Positions 11,461 to 24,029 of a DNA stretch of 64,000 nt are shown here, one piece after another (position 1 is the stretch's first letter; each line of letters opens with the position of its first letter). Made by a program: the position numbers and the translations under genes. Source of the stretch: Hetaerina americana (Eukaryota > Arthropoda > Insecta > Odonata > Calopterygidae); contig JAKTNV010000024.1 of the NCBI GenBank assembly GCA_022747635.1, positions 3,286,001 through 3,350,000 of the forward strand, written 5' to 3'. A model generated the notes under the pieces. It was not told the origin of the DNA. It did no database searches and saw nothing but the letters and a program-made list of their open reading frames with translations.

Positions 11461-14400
11461 AAGCCAAATTCGTATGATATATAATATTTTTAGCCGATGC
11501 ATAATCTGTCAGCTGATATGATGGTATTGTATCAAAACGATCGGTTTTGTGTAAACCTGGTGAAATCATAAAAATGAAAATGCCTCATGAACATTATTTC
11601 TAATGATGGAAATATCAATGATATCCTTAATCAGCATTACTATATGAATGGCTTTAAAATTTGGAGGTGAAAAGGATTCTTTCTGATTTTGCAGTTCATT
11701 TCCTTTAGAAAGATTATCAGCTACTAATGTTTTTTCTTGATTGCCGCTGAGGCTGTAATTTATATGACCTTACTGATCTTATCCTTGGATATAACCCATG
11801 ATATTCATCTTTTAGCATAGTTCGTCCACATCAAGGAGGTCATATTTTCTTCGATAATGCTTGAGATCGCGTCAAACGTTTAGCATAAAAAATTACAAAT
11901 ACGAAATATCATTTACATTTCATGAATTTATCTAGCTTTTTCTTCTTCATTCAACATCTGAAAGGGAGAATTTAAATCATTGAAATTTCAAACACACATG
12001 TCTATCAATTCAAGTGGTTTTGTTATTTATGCGGTAAAAATATCCGTCACTTACTCTAGGATCTTTCTGCTACAATGGGTGATACCTTTGAATGGTTTCA
12101 GCTAAATTCAGGTGTGGTTTTTATATTACTAGAATTCTGTGGGACCGTAGTTTACTCGGGGGGAAAGCTTCCCCATACTTTTGTTGTGTGTGAGTTAGTG
12201 TGGCCATGTGCTTATGTGTGTATATTGTGACTGTGGGACAAGTTGTATACTTTTAATATGAGGTGTGCTATTCTTTTTTCTGTCAAAGGAAACCCAGTAG
12301 ACTTCAGCGAAGGCGCTGATGCCTAAAATTAAGCAATTAAGAAATTAACTGCTTTTGGCTTGTGATTTAATAGCTACGAAGTCGTTGGCTGATGGACTGG
12401 ATATTCGATTTGTAGATGGATGGATTAATATCCATGGATAAATCAAAAATTAAAAAATGAATACGACTTCCACTCATGTAGAATTGAAAATTGTAAAAGT
12501 AATTTCGTTTCCTCAGAGAGAACAATTTTCATTGTTTTCCAAGTTGCTTACCTTCTTGATTATGCCAAATCTTCTCTGGTAACGGAGGGATAGGATATTT
12601 TCTGTCACGACATGTTTCAGCATCTCAAAGAAATAATGACTCGCATTATGCATTGTAGATCGGGGGTCACTCTGTCGCATTTTCAGCATTTTCTTCGAAA
12701 TACTCACGAATTTTGTCTTCGAAATTCCGCTTAAATATAGGAAAAATTTCAATGCGTATTTGATAAAAGAAAATTGGAAATTTTGTTCGTAGGGACTCAA
12801 TACGATTTTCCAGTCAGCAGGAAACTTGTCTACCGTTTACATATATCTATTTTTCACGGCCTACCCTACTTCACAAGTTTACAATTATCTCATTTAAAAA
12901 CTGTGAGGCTGCTGTTAACTTACTTCGTTTTACAAGAAATCCTAATTTTCTCTTTTTAATTGAATTGACAAAGCAAGATGGAGGTCAGATAATCCCTCAG
13001 AAAAATAAAATTCTTGCCATTGAGACTTTCAAATACTACGTACTTTATACCTAAAAATTTTAAAGCCCCCTTTAAGACAAGAAAAACGAAACTCCACTTC
13101 CATAAAACCCTCACTGATATATTATATAAAACCTTTCCATTTTCTTTCTCTTTTGAACATCCTTGCTGATATTTTCCAATAATTTGTCAAATACTTCACG
13201 TATTTCAAAATCTACTTAGGTGATAGCGATGGAACTACAATGAATAATTTTATTACAGGTGTGAAAATAGACGAATTTACGCATTTTTTAATAATAAGAT
13301 TATAATGTATAACGATGTAGATTAAATGGCTTGGAATTTTCAAGTCCCATTGCATGAAAATTGTTGCTTTTATTCGAAAGTGTAGAAAGCAATGTGATGA
13401 GTGAAAGTCAATCTTTGGGAAAGTTGTGAGTGAAAGTGTTAACAAAAGGAGACAGGTAGTTTCCTCGGTAGTTTCCAAGTTGTAAGATAAACTAGTTGAA
13501 GCTTAACTTTTAATTTTGTATTGTTTGTAAAGGAACAGTGTAAGAGTCTTGGAAGGGCAATCCTGCTTGCAAACCATTTTTTCTGAGCTGTCTAGCCACG
13601 GCCTAGGGCATCCCTCGGAGCATTGTAGTGTCACCTCCTCCTGAGTCCGCCTCCACCTCCTCCCTGGGCACCAACTTATCTCCCTCGTTCACTAAATCTC
13701 CTTCCCTTCCTCGAAAGGCCGGGATCTTTATTGCCTACTTTTTTTCCATTACCACCGAATCCTTCCCCTTTTATAAACCCCAATCATGGGTTCTCGTTCA
13801 ATGCGTCAAAACCTTTTTTCCCTCACAGTTTTGATTTTTCAGTCCATCTTCGACATTATAAAAGATAACTTTTTTTTGGTCCAGAGTATCAGGAAGTGTA
13901 AATCACGTTATTCTAGTAGGATTAATATTTGACTGAGTCATTATATTTTACATCCTTAATACAGTCAAAAATGACCCAAAGAAACTCGTGTTATCAGAAC
14001 TATTTTCTGTGCTGCCAAAGCTTAATTCGATCGAAATCTGCATCGATCGTGAGACGTAGTAATTATTTACAATTTAACCTACACTTATGAAGAGTTAGAC
14101 TTCACAATTTTCTATGCTCCAATCGACTTCAGATGCTAATAATCCCAGCGGCATTGAAACAAAGTGTTTTTGCGTTGAGTTGCGGTCTTTAAGAAAAATG
14201 TTAGGTATTTTAATGGTGCCCTACGAACGCCTAGCTGCTGCATGTTAATTAAATAAATGAAAAGACTCCAATAACCGTAAAAAGTTTATCTTTCACAAGG
14301 AAGGAAAAAAATTAAAATAAAATAAAATAAAAAAGCAAAGCCCAAATGAGATTAAATTGGCTAACGCCACAAGTCAGGGGATGGTTAAGGGTAAAAAGGA

Positions 14401-15179
14401 AGGGATGAGAAAGGTGGATAGAAATACGCATATTTCTGCCCCAAAGTAGCCCTCTTTAGTGTGCTGAAGGTGAATCGTCACGACAACACAAGTTGAACTA
14501 AGACTTTGGAGTCTTTTCATTTATTCAATGTTGCTAGCATTAAGAGCTCAATTCAATCAATATTGCTGTAGATTAGCTATTGAGATGCAGCAGTTAAGAG
14601 ATTGATCAGAGACAAGTGTGCATATCGAGTGGAACAATAGTGTTTTTTTCGTCTTAGGTTTTTGCAAGGATGGAGTTCCCTTGGTTAACAATATTAATTA
14701 AATAGATTTTCACAAAAACATCCATACTCAATTAGGATCTCGAACTGTGACCGTCATGTGCTTCGCTTCCGTTTAGCTGTCGTGTATTGAAATAGTCGGG
14801 ATTTAGAGCGAGAAATATACGCATTATACTTAGATGCTTTTAACTCAAGGAATATTTTATAGCTGTAGCTTATATCTTTGTTATATTTTTGATTTTTTTG
14901 AAAAATTAAAAAAATGAAATGCAAAGCAGTCAAATAGTTAAATTTTTAAAATTGAGGATGCGTCAAATAGTGCTTAAGTTAGAAAAACCTGGTGATTTTT
15001 ATTCTTAAAACTGAAATTGTATGTTGAAAATCTATGGTATGTGCTTGTAGGTAAGTTGGCGATTATTTTTCATCAATGGTATGTATTTCTTATTTAATCA
15101 TTTAGGCTTTGAAATAGATATCTCTCCACCTACACTGGGAATAGGCGGTTATTAGTCTTTTTTCAAATTCATTTCAAAT
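11461..15179. other. no gene seen
   Basis: AT-rich interval without recognisable genes. A short C/T-rich patch lies at 13630-13830 and an (AAAAT)n-like stretch at about 14311-14332. Small ORFs show no domains. Confidence 0.4.
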
Positions 15180-15240
15180 TTTATATATATATATATATAT
15201 ATAGTGTGTATATATATATATATGTATATATATAGGTATA

Positions 15241-15295
<55 letters not shown>
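15180..15295. repeat. (TA)n microsatellite with GTGTA interruptions
   Basis: About 115 bp of TA repeats with GTGTA and GGTA variants. Confidence 0.95.
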
Positions 15296-15298
<3 letters not shown>

Positions 15299-17429
15299 TG
15301 TTAAAACTCGCAAACTCTACTTCCTACTAGCTCACTCTGAGTTTAAATTTGAAGATCTTGCGTGGGGTTCGTACCGGTAAATCTAATTCTATTTTGTACT
15401 TACGTAGTTTACTTATACGTATGAGGATATTCTACCATGGTGAATGAAACAAACAATTCCTGATTGCAGCGAATGAGAGTGCAATAGGCTAGTCATACAG
15501 GAAAGTTTGAGGTGAAATTAGTTGGAAATTGTTTAAGAATTCCGTCAATCGTATTAGTTCTAATGCATCGGATATATTCAATTAATATCCATGAGAAACT
15601 TGAGAAAATTCCATATAGAGCACAATTATTCAATAAAAGCTACATGTAGTACAAATATTCTTTTATTTCGTCAGGTTTATCATTAATCGTACATTTTGAG
15701 ACTTTCATAATTGAGGCAGTTCTGAGATATCAATGAATATTTTAGTACAATGTATGTACCTAAATCAACATACCTGTACATTTAGGTGCTGGTAATAATT
15801 CATTTCCACCATAAAACATAACTCAGATCCATTAAAATTCATAAATGAATTCGCAATTATAGAATAGAGCTGCGCTGTCGTTATATATTGAGATAAGGAT
15901 GTGTTCTTTAAACCCTCTGTAAACTCTGAAATATATTTAGGATTATGATGCACCATTTTGATTATAAATTTTGTTATACCGCATGGGTGTGTAACTTCAT
16001 GTATCGAATAAGCGTAGTTCATGCGTAGGTAAGATAATAATGCTGATGCATTGAAGCCGTGGTCGTGTGAATTTGTAACTGTGACTTTTAAATGTGTTAT
16101 ATCAATAAATTGCAATAGATTACCACAAAATCTCAAAGGAGCAAATTTTATTTGTAACATAATTTATTCTGCTCTCGCTGTATGGGGTAAAGCTACTGCT
16201 GAAAGTGATGCATAACAGATATTTCCATTTCATCTTTACATAATCCTTTTGTAATTTCCCGTCCAAATTAGCGTTTAAAATTATGTGAAATGGACTGAAT
16301 GCCGGCAACCCAAATTATTGGGCCTAAATAATTTTATTTTGCCCTTCGATAAATCTCTTTTTATGGTCTTTCAGTCAGTTATTAGTCTTGCAAACCATGT
16401 GATTCAGCATTTCTTCATTACTTTTGGTTTTCTTCATTTCTTTAACAGTTCTTAATATAATCGTAGAAGGTGTTGGCGCTGCTCTCGTTAGTGCCGTTCT
16501 TTTAAGAAACTTTAAGTTTGGTATTTATAGATGATATCATTATGAATGATACATAAGTCACAATAATTGAATAAAAATAACGCCCAGGTCTAAAGTCTAA
16601 GGAAAGAGGGCGGATGAAAATCAAATTTGGTAAAAAATATTGAGACAAATAATTTTGGCGTCTATTGAATAGAATAAAATTTCATGGAAGAAATATTACG
16701 ATGAAAGTAATTCAAATAGGGCCAGAATAGAAGACTATCTGTCAGAAGAAAAGATTACTAAGGGAGAATATGACGCAATATCAAGTGGTTTAACGAGTTT
16801 CCTTTGTATATTAATTGTCAACTCCTTCTACTTCGCTCTGACCTCATTTGCTGGAGTCTTATGAAGACGGGACTAACCTAATGTGAAAGTACTCGTGGAA
16901 ATGAACTTCTTGGGAAAATGCTGCTAATCAGTTTTAGGACTGCATATTCATAATGATGATGAGAAAAGGAGATTTGGGATAGAAAGGAAGACAATTGAGA
17001 AAATATTTTCGTTCGTCAGAGTGACTGGTGTATAAATCTGCATGTACTGGATCTATTCCCGCCTTTACCATTTCTTGCTAATGAAAATACTACTGGATTA
17101 TAAGCCTGGTATTCTATTTTTGGAAACCGGATGTCTTTGTTAAAAATATTAAATGAAGAATGTGGAAATATCCACTTCAAGCCAATAAGCCGTGGATCTT
17201 TCCCTGATTTTCTACACATTTCAACATCAAATGGCTTCGTTAAGGAAATTATAATTTAGCCACATGACTGCCGTAAAATAGTGTATTTAACATTGATTCT
17301 TAATATTTTGATTAGACGTTGATATCGCGAAGAGATAGTAAACTGATGGTTGCATTTTCTCCCGTGTGCAATTCTCTCATGGCTCTTAGGGGACTCAGTT
17401 ACAATACTCATTTTCTCAACATTTTTATG
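15296..17429. other. no gene supported; one long ORF noted
   Basis: AT-rich interval. The minus-strand ORF 15765-16160 (131 aa) is long for this composition and less repetitive than most, but I see no motif, paralog in the window or clear splice context. I treat it as probably chance. Confidence 0.35.
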
Positions 17430-18050
17430 CTCTCCGTTGATTTGAATCTATTGCTGTATTGCTGTCTTCGGTCAACCTTATACTTATGACAATCTTTGCT
17501 CGAGGCGGTTTAATATTTCTCCTGATTTGTTTTCTTTCCAGCTCTCGAACTTCCTTTTGTTTTTCTTTCCACCTGGAAGTGGTCCCCCCCCCCCCGCCTA
17601 CCATTTTTCTTTCTGCTGTCTCCTTCTCCTTCGCGATCGAGGGGACGGCATTGTAGCAGAATAATTTTGCGACACAGAATGAGGCAAACAGCCTCCGGCG
17701 GCGGCGCATACATTTATGAGTTTGTTTGCATACGCGAGCGTGCAGGAGTAACAGAAGTTGGCAATCCAATTCCTCTCCGCTACAGCGATATCAATAATTC
17801 ACTCTTCGCTCTCTGTTTGATATGCTTTTTACTTGCCCGAATTCATTTCCCAGAAGCGCTGCTCCCGCATTTCTTAATTTTCCACTTGGTCATTACGACC
17901 CATTGTGCGCTTGCCTGACCTCCCCTCTCCCCAACTTCAGACTCCTCTTTCTCTCCCATGTACTCCTCCACGTTCCGACACACACACACAACCACCCGCG
18001 CTCGCTGGAGCGGGATCTCTTTCTCTCTCTTCCATTCGTTTTGCATATAC
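17430..18050. repeat. pyrimidine-rich (C/T) island
   Basis: C/T-rich on the plus strand, with a C10 run at about 17586-17595, a short CA run near 17980, and TCTCTC tracts. It lies about 1 kb before the CpG-rich segment. ORFs on both strands are low-complexity. Confidence 0.55.
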
Positions 18051-18949
18051 TTTGAATGCTTATTTAATAATGTCTCCGGGAAAAATAATCGGCATGTAGC
18101 AGAGCAGTATGGCGTGAAATATAAATTGCACTGAGGATTGTATTTTACTCTCCTCCCCCATCTAATTTTATTTGAACGAATACTTTTCCGGTCCTTTGAT
18201 TTTTTTATCTTATTTGCTGGAGCGAATCGTATCTTATGGATAGTTAATATTCTAACGGTGACAATGTTTTAGGAAATGTCGTGACGCGTTTCTGAACGTG
18301 ATAATCATATTCTAAATATTTTTTCTTCTATTGTCGGGCTGAGGGAACAGATCGATTATTGCATTCATGTTCCATTTGGTGACATTCCTTTTTACTAGCG
18401 GGCGTGATAATGTTGATATATTGCACTCCATCCGTTCTCACTCCTCCGGCATCCACTCTACAACTTTCAATACTATCTTCTACACATAAAAAAAATGTAA
18501 TTCAGAAAATATTTTAAATCTATGCAGTTGTGCTGTATTTTTATTATGCATATGCTGAATTTAGCTCAAACTTGTCGTAGCATTTTTACATAGGAACTGA
18601 TACATAAATAATATATGACCGTTTGTACGGAAAATATTATTATTTTATATATTCTCTGTTGAGTTATAGAAATGTTACATTAGCCCGTATGCTGAATTTC
18701 ACACATCAACATGTGGTAATTAATTTTTTGTAAGAACTTATAGAACTTATAAGAACTAAAGGATATATGATTTACGCTTTCGGCATAGATAGGTGTCGTC
18801 TTAATTTAATGCTGATATTTTAGCGTGACGTCAGATCCACCCTTAAGTGTGCAATCGTGGTGATTTTTCGACCAACGTAATTTTTCTTACGCCTGTTGAG
18901 CTATAGCTCGAACTCTCTGTTACAAAGGCATGTATCACGTGTGATGATA
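18051..18949. other. no gene seen
   Basis: AT-rich sequence between the C/T-rich island and the CpG-rich segment, with no supported feature. Confidence 0.4.
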
Positions 18950-19480
18950 GCTCCAACTTGTGTGCATTTCTTGATCGCGACACATTTATGACGCAGACAC
19001 ACATTACATCTTTGTCGAGTCACAGAGGGGTCATTGCGTCAAGCCCGGGCGACGATGAACTGCCTAGAAGGTCCCGGCCGTCTTCCGCTCTCTTTCCCTG
19101 GCGCAATATTTTCACGCGAGCTCACTCCATATATTTGAGGCGATCATTCTCCTTCGGAAAATATCCCCGGGAAATTGGGTTAAGCCTAATAGTGTGGAGA
19201 TAAATGCGGTGGTGGCGGGCGAGTGACCGTCCCGCCCGAACCCCTCTTCCTCCTCTCACTCCGTCGGTTGTGTCGTTGAGTAACATCTCAATAATGGAGC
19301 CGGGGAGAGGGGTGACCGCGGGAGACGCGGCGACGAGTCGCTAGGCTACCGCGGAGCAACAGGTCACACGGTGCGTCGGCGGCCGCAGCGGCCGCCGACG
19401 CGCCGTGCGAAGCGGTTGTTCTTGGTCATCCGAGATTGAGGAGGCAATATGGCGCCGCGTGGATGGCGCCCGGACGGGTT
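18950..19480. promoter_or_regulatory. CpG-rich segment, possible promoter or first exon
   Basis: The densest run of CpG in the window, sharply different from the AT-rich surroundings; 19205-19480 is the core. It contains a 41-bp palindrome (19367-19407). An ATG at about 19450 opens MAPRGWRPDGLWG and meets GTGAGG, which could be a splice donor, so a short first coding exon on the plus strand is conceivable. No TATA box or clear start site was identified. Methylation-sparse CpG-rich promoters are known in animals; promoter function here is inference from composition only. Confidence 0.3.
19367..19407. repeat. 41-bp GC-rich palindrome
   Basis: Two 20-nt arms around a single A at 19387. The inner 14 nt of each arm (GCGTCGGCGGCCGC and its complement) match perfectly; across 20 nt there is one mismatch. 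It could form a very stable cruciform or RNA hairpin. Confidence 0.9.
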
Positions 19481-20080
19481 ATGGGGTGAGGAAGGCGTGA
19501 AGGAAAAGAAGGGGCTAGGATGAAGGGGGGGTTGATACACTTTGGTCCAGGAAGAGGAAAGAGCAAGGCTAACTAGTGAGCGAGGAGGGTGAAACCGGGA
19601 ATGAGGGTGTGGGCGCGGAGGATGGGGAAAGGAGGGGATAGAAGGCAAAGGAGGAAAAATAGGGAAAAAGTGTGTGAGAGGTGGAAGGAAGGAAGGAAGG
19701 AGGTAGGCGGGGTCGACCCTGGGGTAGAGGTGGTGGGAGGGGGTTGTTGTTGGGGTTAGGAACGGTCCAAATTAAAAAGAATGGGTGAAAGGGGTGTGGG
19801 TTTTTAGCGCGCTAAAAGGGGTCTCCGGGAATGGGTTGCCACAGGAGACGCACTGAGGCGAAGATTACGGAAAAAGCGCCCCGGTCTGGTTTGTGAGCGG
19901 GGGATGAGGTGAAATGGTCTTCGGGAGGCGTGGAAGGGATAGGTGGGGATTAGCGAGGGTATAATGCGAGCATGGAGGGGCATCAAGATAGAGGGGGATG
20001 CCGAATGAGGGAATGCGCGATTTTCGGGATGGTAACGTTGGTGAAATACGAGGAGAGAGTAGGGGAGAAGGTTTTTACCT
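19481..20080. repeat. G/A-rich island
   Basis: Continuous with the CpG-rich segment; plus strand rich in GGGG, GGAAGG and GAGG, with a tandem GGAA run near 19684-19700. The minus-strand ORF 19364-19648 (Pro/Ser/His-rich) is a composition artefact. Confidence 0.55.
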
Positions 20081-20814
20081 CACTTTATTTGGTGTTCTTC
20101 CCTTGCACTAAAGACGTCTATGGCTCTCGGAGGGGGGGGGGGTCTTGATGGTAACATTTTGGATCCCTCTCTCGGGATTTCCCTCTCATTAAGGTGAAGT
20201 TTTCCCATGCGCTCTATATTTCCCCGAGTCGTTTTTCCCTTTTTGGTTATCATCACTTTCTTATTTACGAAAAAAATTATCAAAAAAGATTTTTTTCCTC
20301 GTGAAGGTTCCTTGAATTTTCTACTGAGAACATCTTTTGATCATCTTGGATTTATATTCTACCATCATAAAATTTGAAACTTATTGAAAATATTCACCAT
20401 CAATTTAACCATTTTCAAGGTTTTTTCAATTTTGAAAAATTTTTATCCTTGATTCAGGATAAGTTTACCTCCGTCTTAGTCGGACAAATACATATGCATG
20501 TGACTTTAGACATTACATGGGTTATTTTAGACATGTATGTGACGTTCGACATCACAAATTATTTGCATGGGTTATCCACAATAAGAAATTATTAATTTAG
20601 ATGCGAAGAGTTAGTACGAGTATAAATATATGTTTTTTTGCGAATGATGATGTATGTATTTTATAATGGTGACTAAAACAAGTATTAATGAGAGTAATAT
20701 ATAAATCGATCATATATAATTTCCTGATTAGAAGTAGGTTATGGAAGGTCCCTGGGAACTATAGACAAATATAATGGACTTAAAATGCTCTTTCTCTCGC
20801 CCAATAGTCTACTT
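20081..20814. other. no gene seen
   Basis: Contains a G10 run at about 20130-20140 and then AT-rich sequence. Nothing else recognised. Confidence 0.4.
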
Positions 20815-21553
20815 GTCCTACAAGTAGTCAGTTTGGGTTTAGGAAGGGGAGAGGTTCGCGTGATGCCGTTGCGGTAATGACATCTCTAATTGAGAGGAAT
20901 ATAGAATGAAATCATGTCGCATTTGCCTGTTTCATAGATGTCGAAAAAACGTTTGATAGAGTGAGATGGGAAAAACTAATGAGTATATTGCAGAAAATAG
21001 GTATAAATTGGAGGGACAGGAGGCTAATCCGCAGTAATAAAAGTCGGCGGGCAGAAACTATAGCAGGTGGAAATATCTCGGAAGTGTAATGTACCGAAAT
21101 GGACAAAGTAGTACGGACGTAAGGAGAAGATATGCTCTCGGCAAAGAAGCTTCCACAAGGAGGAGGGAGTTGATGACAGCGACGTTGAGTAAGGATATTA
21201 AGAAAAGACTCGTAAAAACTTTGATATGGAGTTTAGCTATGTACGGTGCGGAAACGTGGTCATTGAAGCAGGAGGATAGAAGTAGATTGGAGGCTTTTGA
21301 AATGTGGGTGTGGAGAAGAATGGAGAAGGTGAATTGGACCGAAAGGAAAACAAATGAGTTACTAGGTATGGTAGGCGAGGAGCGGGGTTGTTGGGAGCAA
21401 TCCTAAGGAGACACGAAAAATGGATGAAGGGCGTATTGGTCGGCAGTGGAATGTTGAAGACTGTGGTTTACGAGGTGTGTAAATTGAGTAATAAAACAAG
21501 CAACGTAGCGTTTGATCTGGCAAAACTGGAGGCGCTGAGCTTGAAGGGGTAGC
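20815..21553 (+). pseudogene. non-LTR retrotransposon (LINE) ORF2 remnant
   Basis: Decayed reverse transcriptase of a non-LTR retrotransposon. From 20826 the frame gives QFGFRKGRGSRDAV, the conserved segment before RT motif A, then, after one in-frame TGA, CFIDVEKTFDRVRWEKL, which is motif A with its catalytic Asp. The catalytic YADD-box region is missing: at about 21030-21060 the sequence jumps to the C-terminal region. This C-terminal part, 21089-21406, reads TLIWSLAMYGAETWSLKQED, then RLEAFEMWVWRRMEKVNW. A frameshift near 21390 continues into LLGAILRRHEKWM and ends at TAG 21550-21552. The clade is not assigned. The internal deletion makes it inactive. Confidence 0.85.
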
Positions 21554-21660
21554 AGGGGACCATGTGATCCGCCTTCAATACGGGTTTGAACTCGCTCGAG
21601 TCATGCGGTTGTCCGTCGCGATTTTTTTTGCTAACAAGTTTTATCTAATGTGTTCTAAAA

Positions 21661-22323
21661 ATGAGTGGCATCAATTTTGAGGAACGGTGCGCAATCAGGT
21701 TTTGCTTCAGACTTGGGCACAGTGCAATGGAATGTCTTGCTAAACTTCAGCAAGCCTACGGAGATAGTTTTCTGTCAAGAGCCCTGGTTTTTCGGTGGGT
21801 TAAGGCATTCTCAGAAGGAAGATAGTTATTTGAAGATGAGCCACGAAGCGGGAGACCTTCATCTTCAAGAAAATGTCTATAGAATCCGGGATCTTGTGCG
21901 TTCAGATCGTCGGTTGACAGAATTATCGAAGAAAAGTTGAATTTGACTCACACCCCCGTTCATCAGATTTTGACCAATGAATTGGAGAAGAGAAAAATCT
22001 GTGCAAAAATGCTTCCAAAAAACCTTTCGCGAGACCAAAAGGGCCAGAAGTTTTTGGCCAGTAAAAACATCCCTGAAACTCCTTAGCCTCCTCTTTCGCC
22101 TGACTTGTGTCCTAGGGACTTTTTTCACTTCCCGAAGTTGAAAAATCACCTCAAGGGTACCCATTTTGGGATAGTCGAAACCATTCAAATGGCTGTAACC
22201 GACCAGCTGAAGGCTATTCCAGTATCGGAGTTCCTGCTGTGTTATGAGGAGTGGGAAATCCGTCTCCAGCACTTAGTGGATTCAGAAGGAATTTATTTTG
22301 AGAGTGACAATATAAAATTGTGA
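21661..22323 (+). pseudogene. internally deleted mariner transposase (element B)
   Basis: Mariner-family transposase remnant. ATG at 21661 opens an N-terminal DNA-binding region (RFCFRLGHSAMECLAKLQQA, later VFRWVKAFSEGR). It is broken by a TAG near 21822 and by later stops and frameshifts. It continues with LTHTPVHQILTNELEKRKIC and AKMLPKNLSRDQKGQKFLAS. It then jumps directly to SPDLCPRDFFHFPKLKNHLK and the C-terminal tail ending GIYFESDNIKL with TGA at 22321-22323. The deleted middle held the first two catalytic Asp motifs, while the third (PRDFF) survives. The subfamily differs from A and from D1/D2. The terminal repeats are not clear, so I give only the coding span. Confidence 0.8.
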
Positions 22324-22590
22324 TTCTCTTTGAATGACAACATTCTAAAAATCAATCTCATAACTTAATTTACGGACCTCTTTGGGGAGAATGTTAGGCA
22401 AACGAGGAAAGGGCAGGAATAGGATAAAGATGTTGCAAGGGATGAAGGGAGGAAGGAAAAACACAGAGATGAAGGGGGACCTGGTATAGAAGAGGTTGTT
22501 GGATTGTGTTTTGTTAGGAGTCACAAAATTTTTATTTGGTAGTTGTATCCATCCAAAACATACCTTTTCACGTAGATTACATAAGAAATA
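22324..22590. other. short intergenic gap
   Basis: Purine-rich stretch (22380-22490) between two mariner copies; no gene seen. Confidence 0.4.
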
Positions 22591-23915
22591 CAACCTTGAT
22601 CAAAAAGTTCCCGGAATAACCACCGTGTGGCGCTCCCATCGTTCCGATTTGAGTTCTGTTTTTTTTGTTAAATTGGTACATCTGTTGTTGATATTCCCTT
22701 TAAATCTTAGTGTCATAACTTGACATTTGCAAAAGTTACGTAGCCAAGAGTACATCTATCTCTGTGTGTGTGGGCGATTTTTTACAATTGCAGAAATGGA
22801 TTTAAATTTGCAACAACGAACTTGTATTAAATTTTGCGTAAAAAACGGATTTAGTGGCGCACGGACGTTGGAAATGTTGGAAAAGTGTTTCGGCAACGAT
22901 TCTCTAAAAAAAAACGGTCGTTTACCAGTGGCACGAGCGGTTCAGAAGTGGTCGTGAGTCAATCGAAGATGATGAACGCAGTGGCAGACCATCGACATCG
23001 AAAGTCGGTGAAAAAATTGATAAAGTAAAAGAAATGTTGGTCAATAACCGCAAATTAACCATCAGAGAAATAGCGGAGGACTTGAACATTGCCTATGGAT
23101 CCGCCCAAGACATTGTGGTTAATGATTTGGGTTTCCGTCGTGTAGCAGCAAAAGACCTCAATTTCATGCAAAAAAGAGACCGTGTTGACGTCGCAAAAGA
23201 CATGATTTGCGAGGCTGAATCCGATCCCACATTCATCAAAAGGATCATTACTGGAGACGAGACGTGGGTTTATGAGTACGACACGCAATCCAGACATCAG
23301 GCAAGTGAATGGCGTTCACCAAATGAGCCGAGACCAAAAAAACCACGTCGTTTTCAGTCAAAAAAGAAGGCAATGCTGACGGTTTTCATGGATTACAACG
23401 GTGTAGTGCATCGTGAATTTTTGCCAGAAGGCCAGACAGTAAATTATTATTGAGTATTATTTGGGCGTTATGAGACGTTTGCGTGAAGCAATTCGCCGAA
23501 AGAGACCAGAAATGTGGGCAGAAAACTCGTGGATTTTGCACCATGATAACGCACCGTCGCACAGTGCTATCATTATTCGTAATTTTTTGACGAAAAATGC
23601 AACAAATACCATCCAACAGCCACCGAATTCACCTGATTTGGCTCCCTGTGACTTCTTTCTGTTCAATCGAGTTAAAAAACCATTACGGGGAACGCGTTTA
23701 AGCAGCCGAGAGGAAGTAATGGAAAAATCGCAGGAAGCACTGATGGACATACCGAAAACCGAATATAAAAAATGTTTCGAGGATTGGATCAAGCGCTGGC
23801 ATAAGTGTGTTGCAGTCGATGGGGATTACTTTGAAGGGGACAATATAGATTTAGATGAATAAACTTGTATTTTTAATTTTCTGAATAAATTCCGGGAACG
23901 TTTTGATCAAGGTAG
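22591..23915 (+). mobile_element. mariner element D1 (young family)
   Basis: A complete 1325-bp mariner flanked by TA (22589-22590 and 23916-23917). The inverted repeats begin C(A/T)ACCTTGATCAAAA and extend through GTTCCCGGAAT with two mismatches over about 27 bp. Its 5' untranslated region and transposase are nearly identical to those of D2 at 55.5-56.8 kb, so the family was probably mobile recently. The encoded transposase is frameshifted and this copy is non-autonomous. A (CA)n/(TA)n tract follows 16 bp downstream. Confidence 0.93.
22796..23862 (+). pseudogene. mariner transposase D1 (DD34D), frameshifted
   Basis: Transposase that would cut and paste its own element in the nucleus. ATG at 22796 (MDLNLQQRTCIKF) and stop at 23860-23862 (IDLDE) give about 357 residues once lesions are allowed for. 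All three catalytic Asp motifs are present: ITGDETWVYEYD, LHHDNAPSHS and PDLAPCDFFLF, with 34 residues between the last two Asp, the mariner signature. Three lesions set it apart from D2: a 9-A run at about 22906-22914 (frame needs 8), a 12-bp in-frame deletion removing the LVPK segment after RRVAA, and a net 4-bp gain after GQTVN (about 23442-23450) that brings a TGA into frame. The rest is well preserved. Confidence 0.93.
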
Positions 23916-23931
23916 TAAATAAATAAATACT

Positions 23932-23977
<46 letters not shown>

Positions 23978-24029
23978 GTATATATATATATATACTATAT
24001 ATATATGTATACATACACATACACACACA
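23932..24029. repeat. (CA)n then (TA)n microsatellite
   Basis: About 28 bp of CA repeats, then TA repeats with GTA interruptions, then a short CA run ending at 24029 where a MITE-like sequence begins. Confidence 0.93.

Noticed and set aside
15765..16160. 131-codon minus-strand ORF
   Set aside because: Longest ORF in plain AT-rich DNA, but no motif, no splice context and no related sequence in the window.
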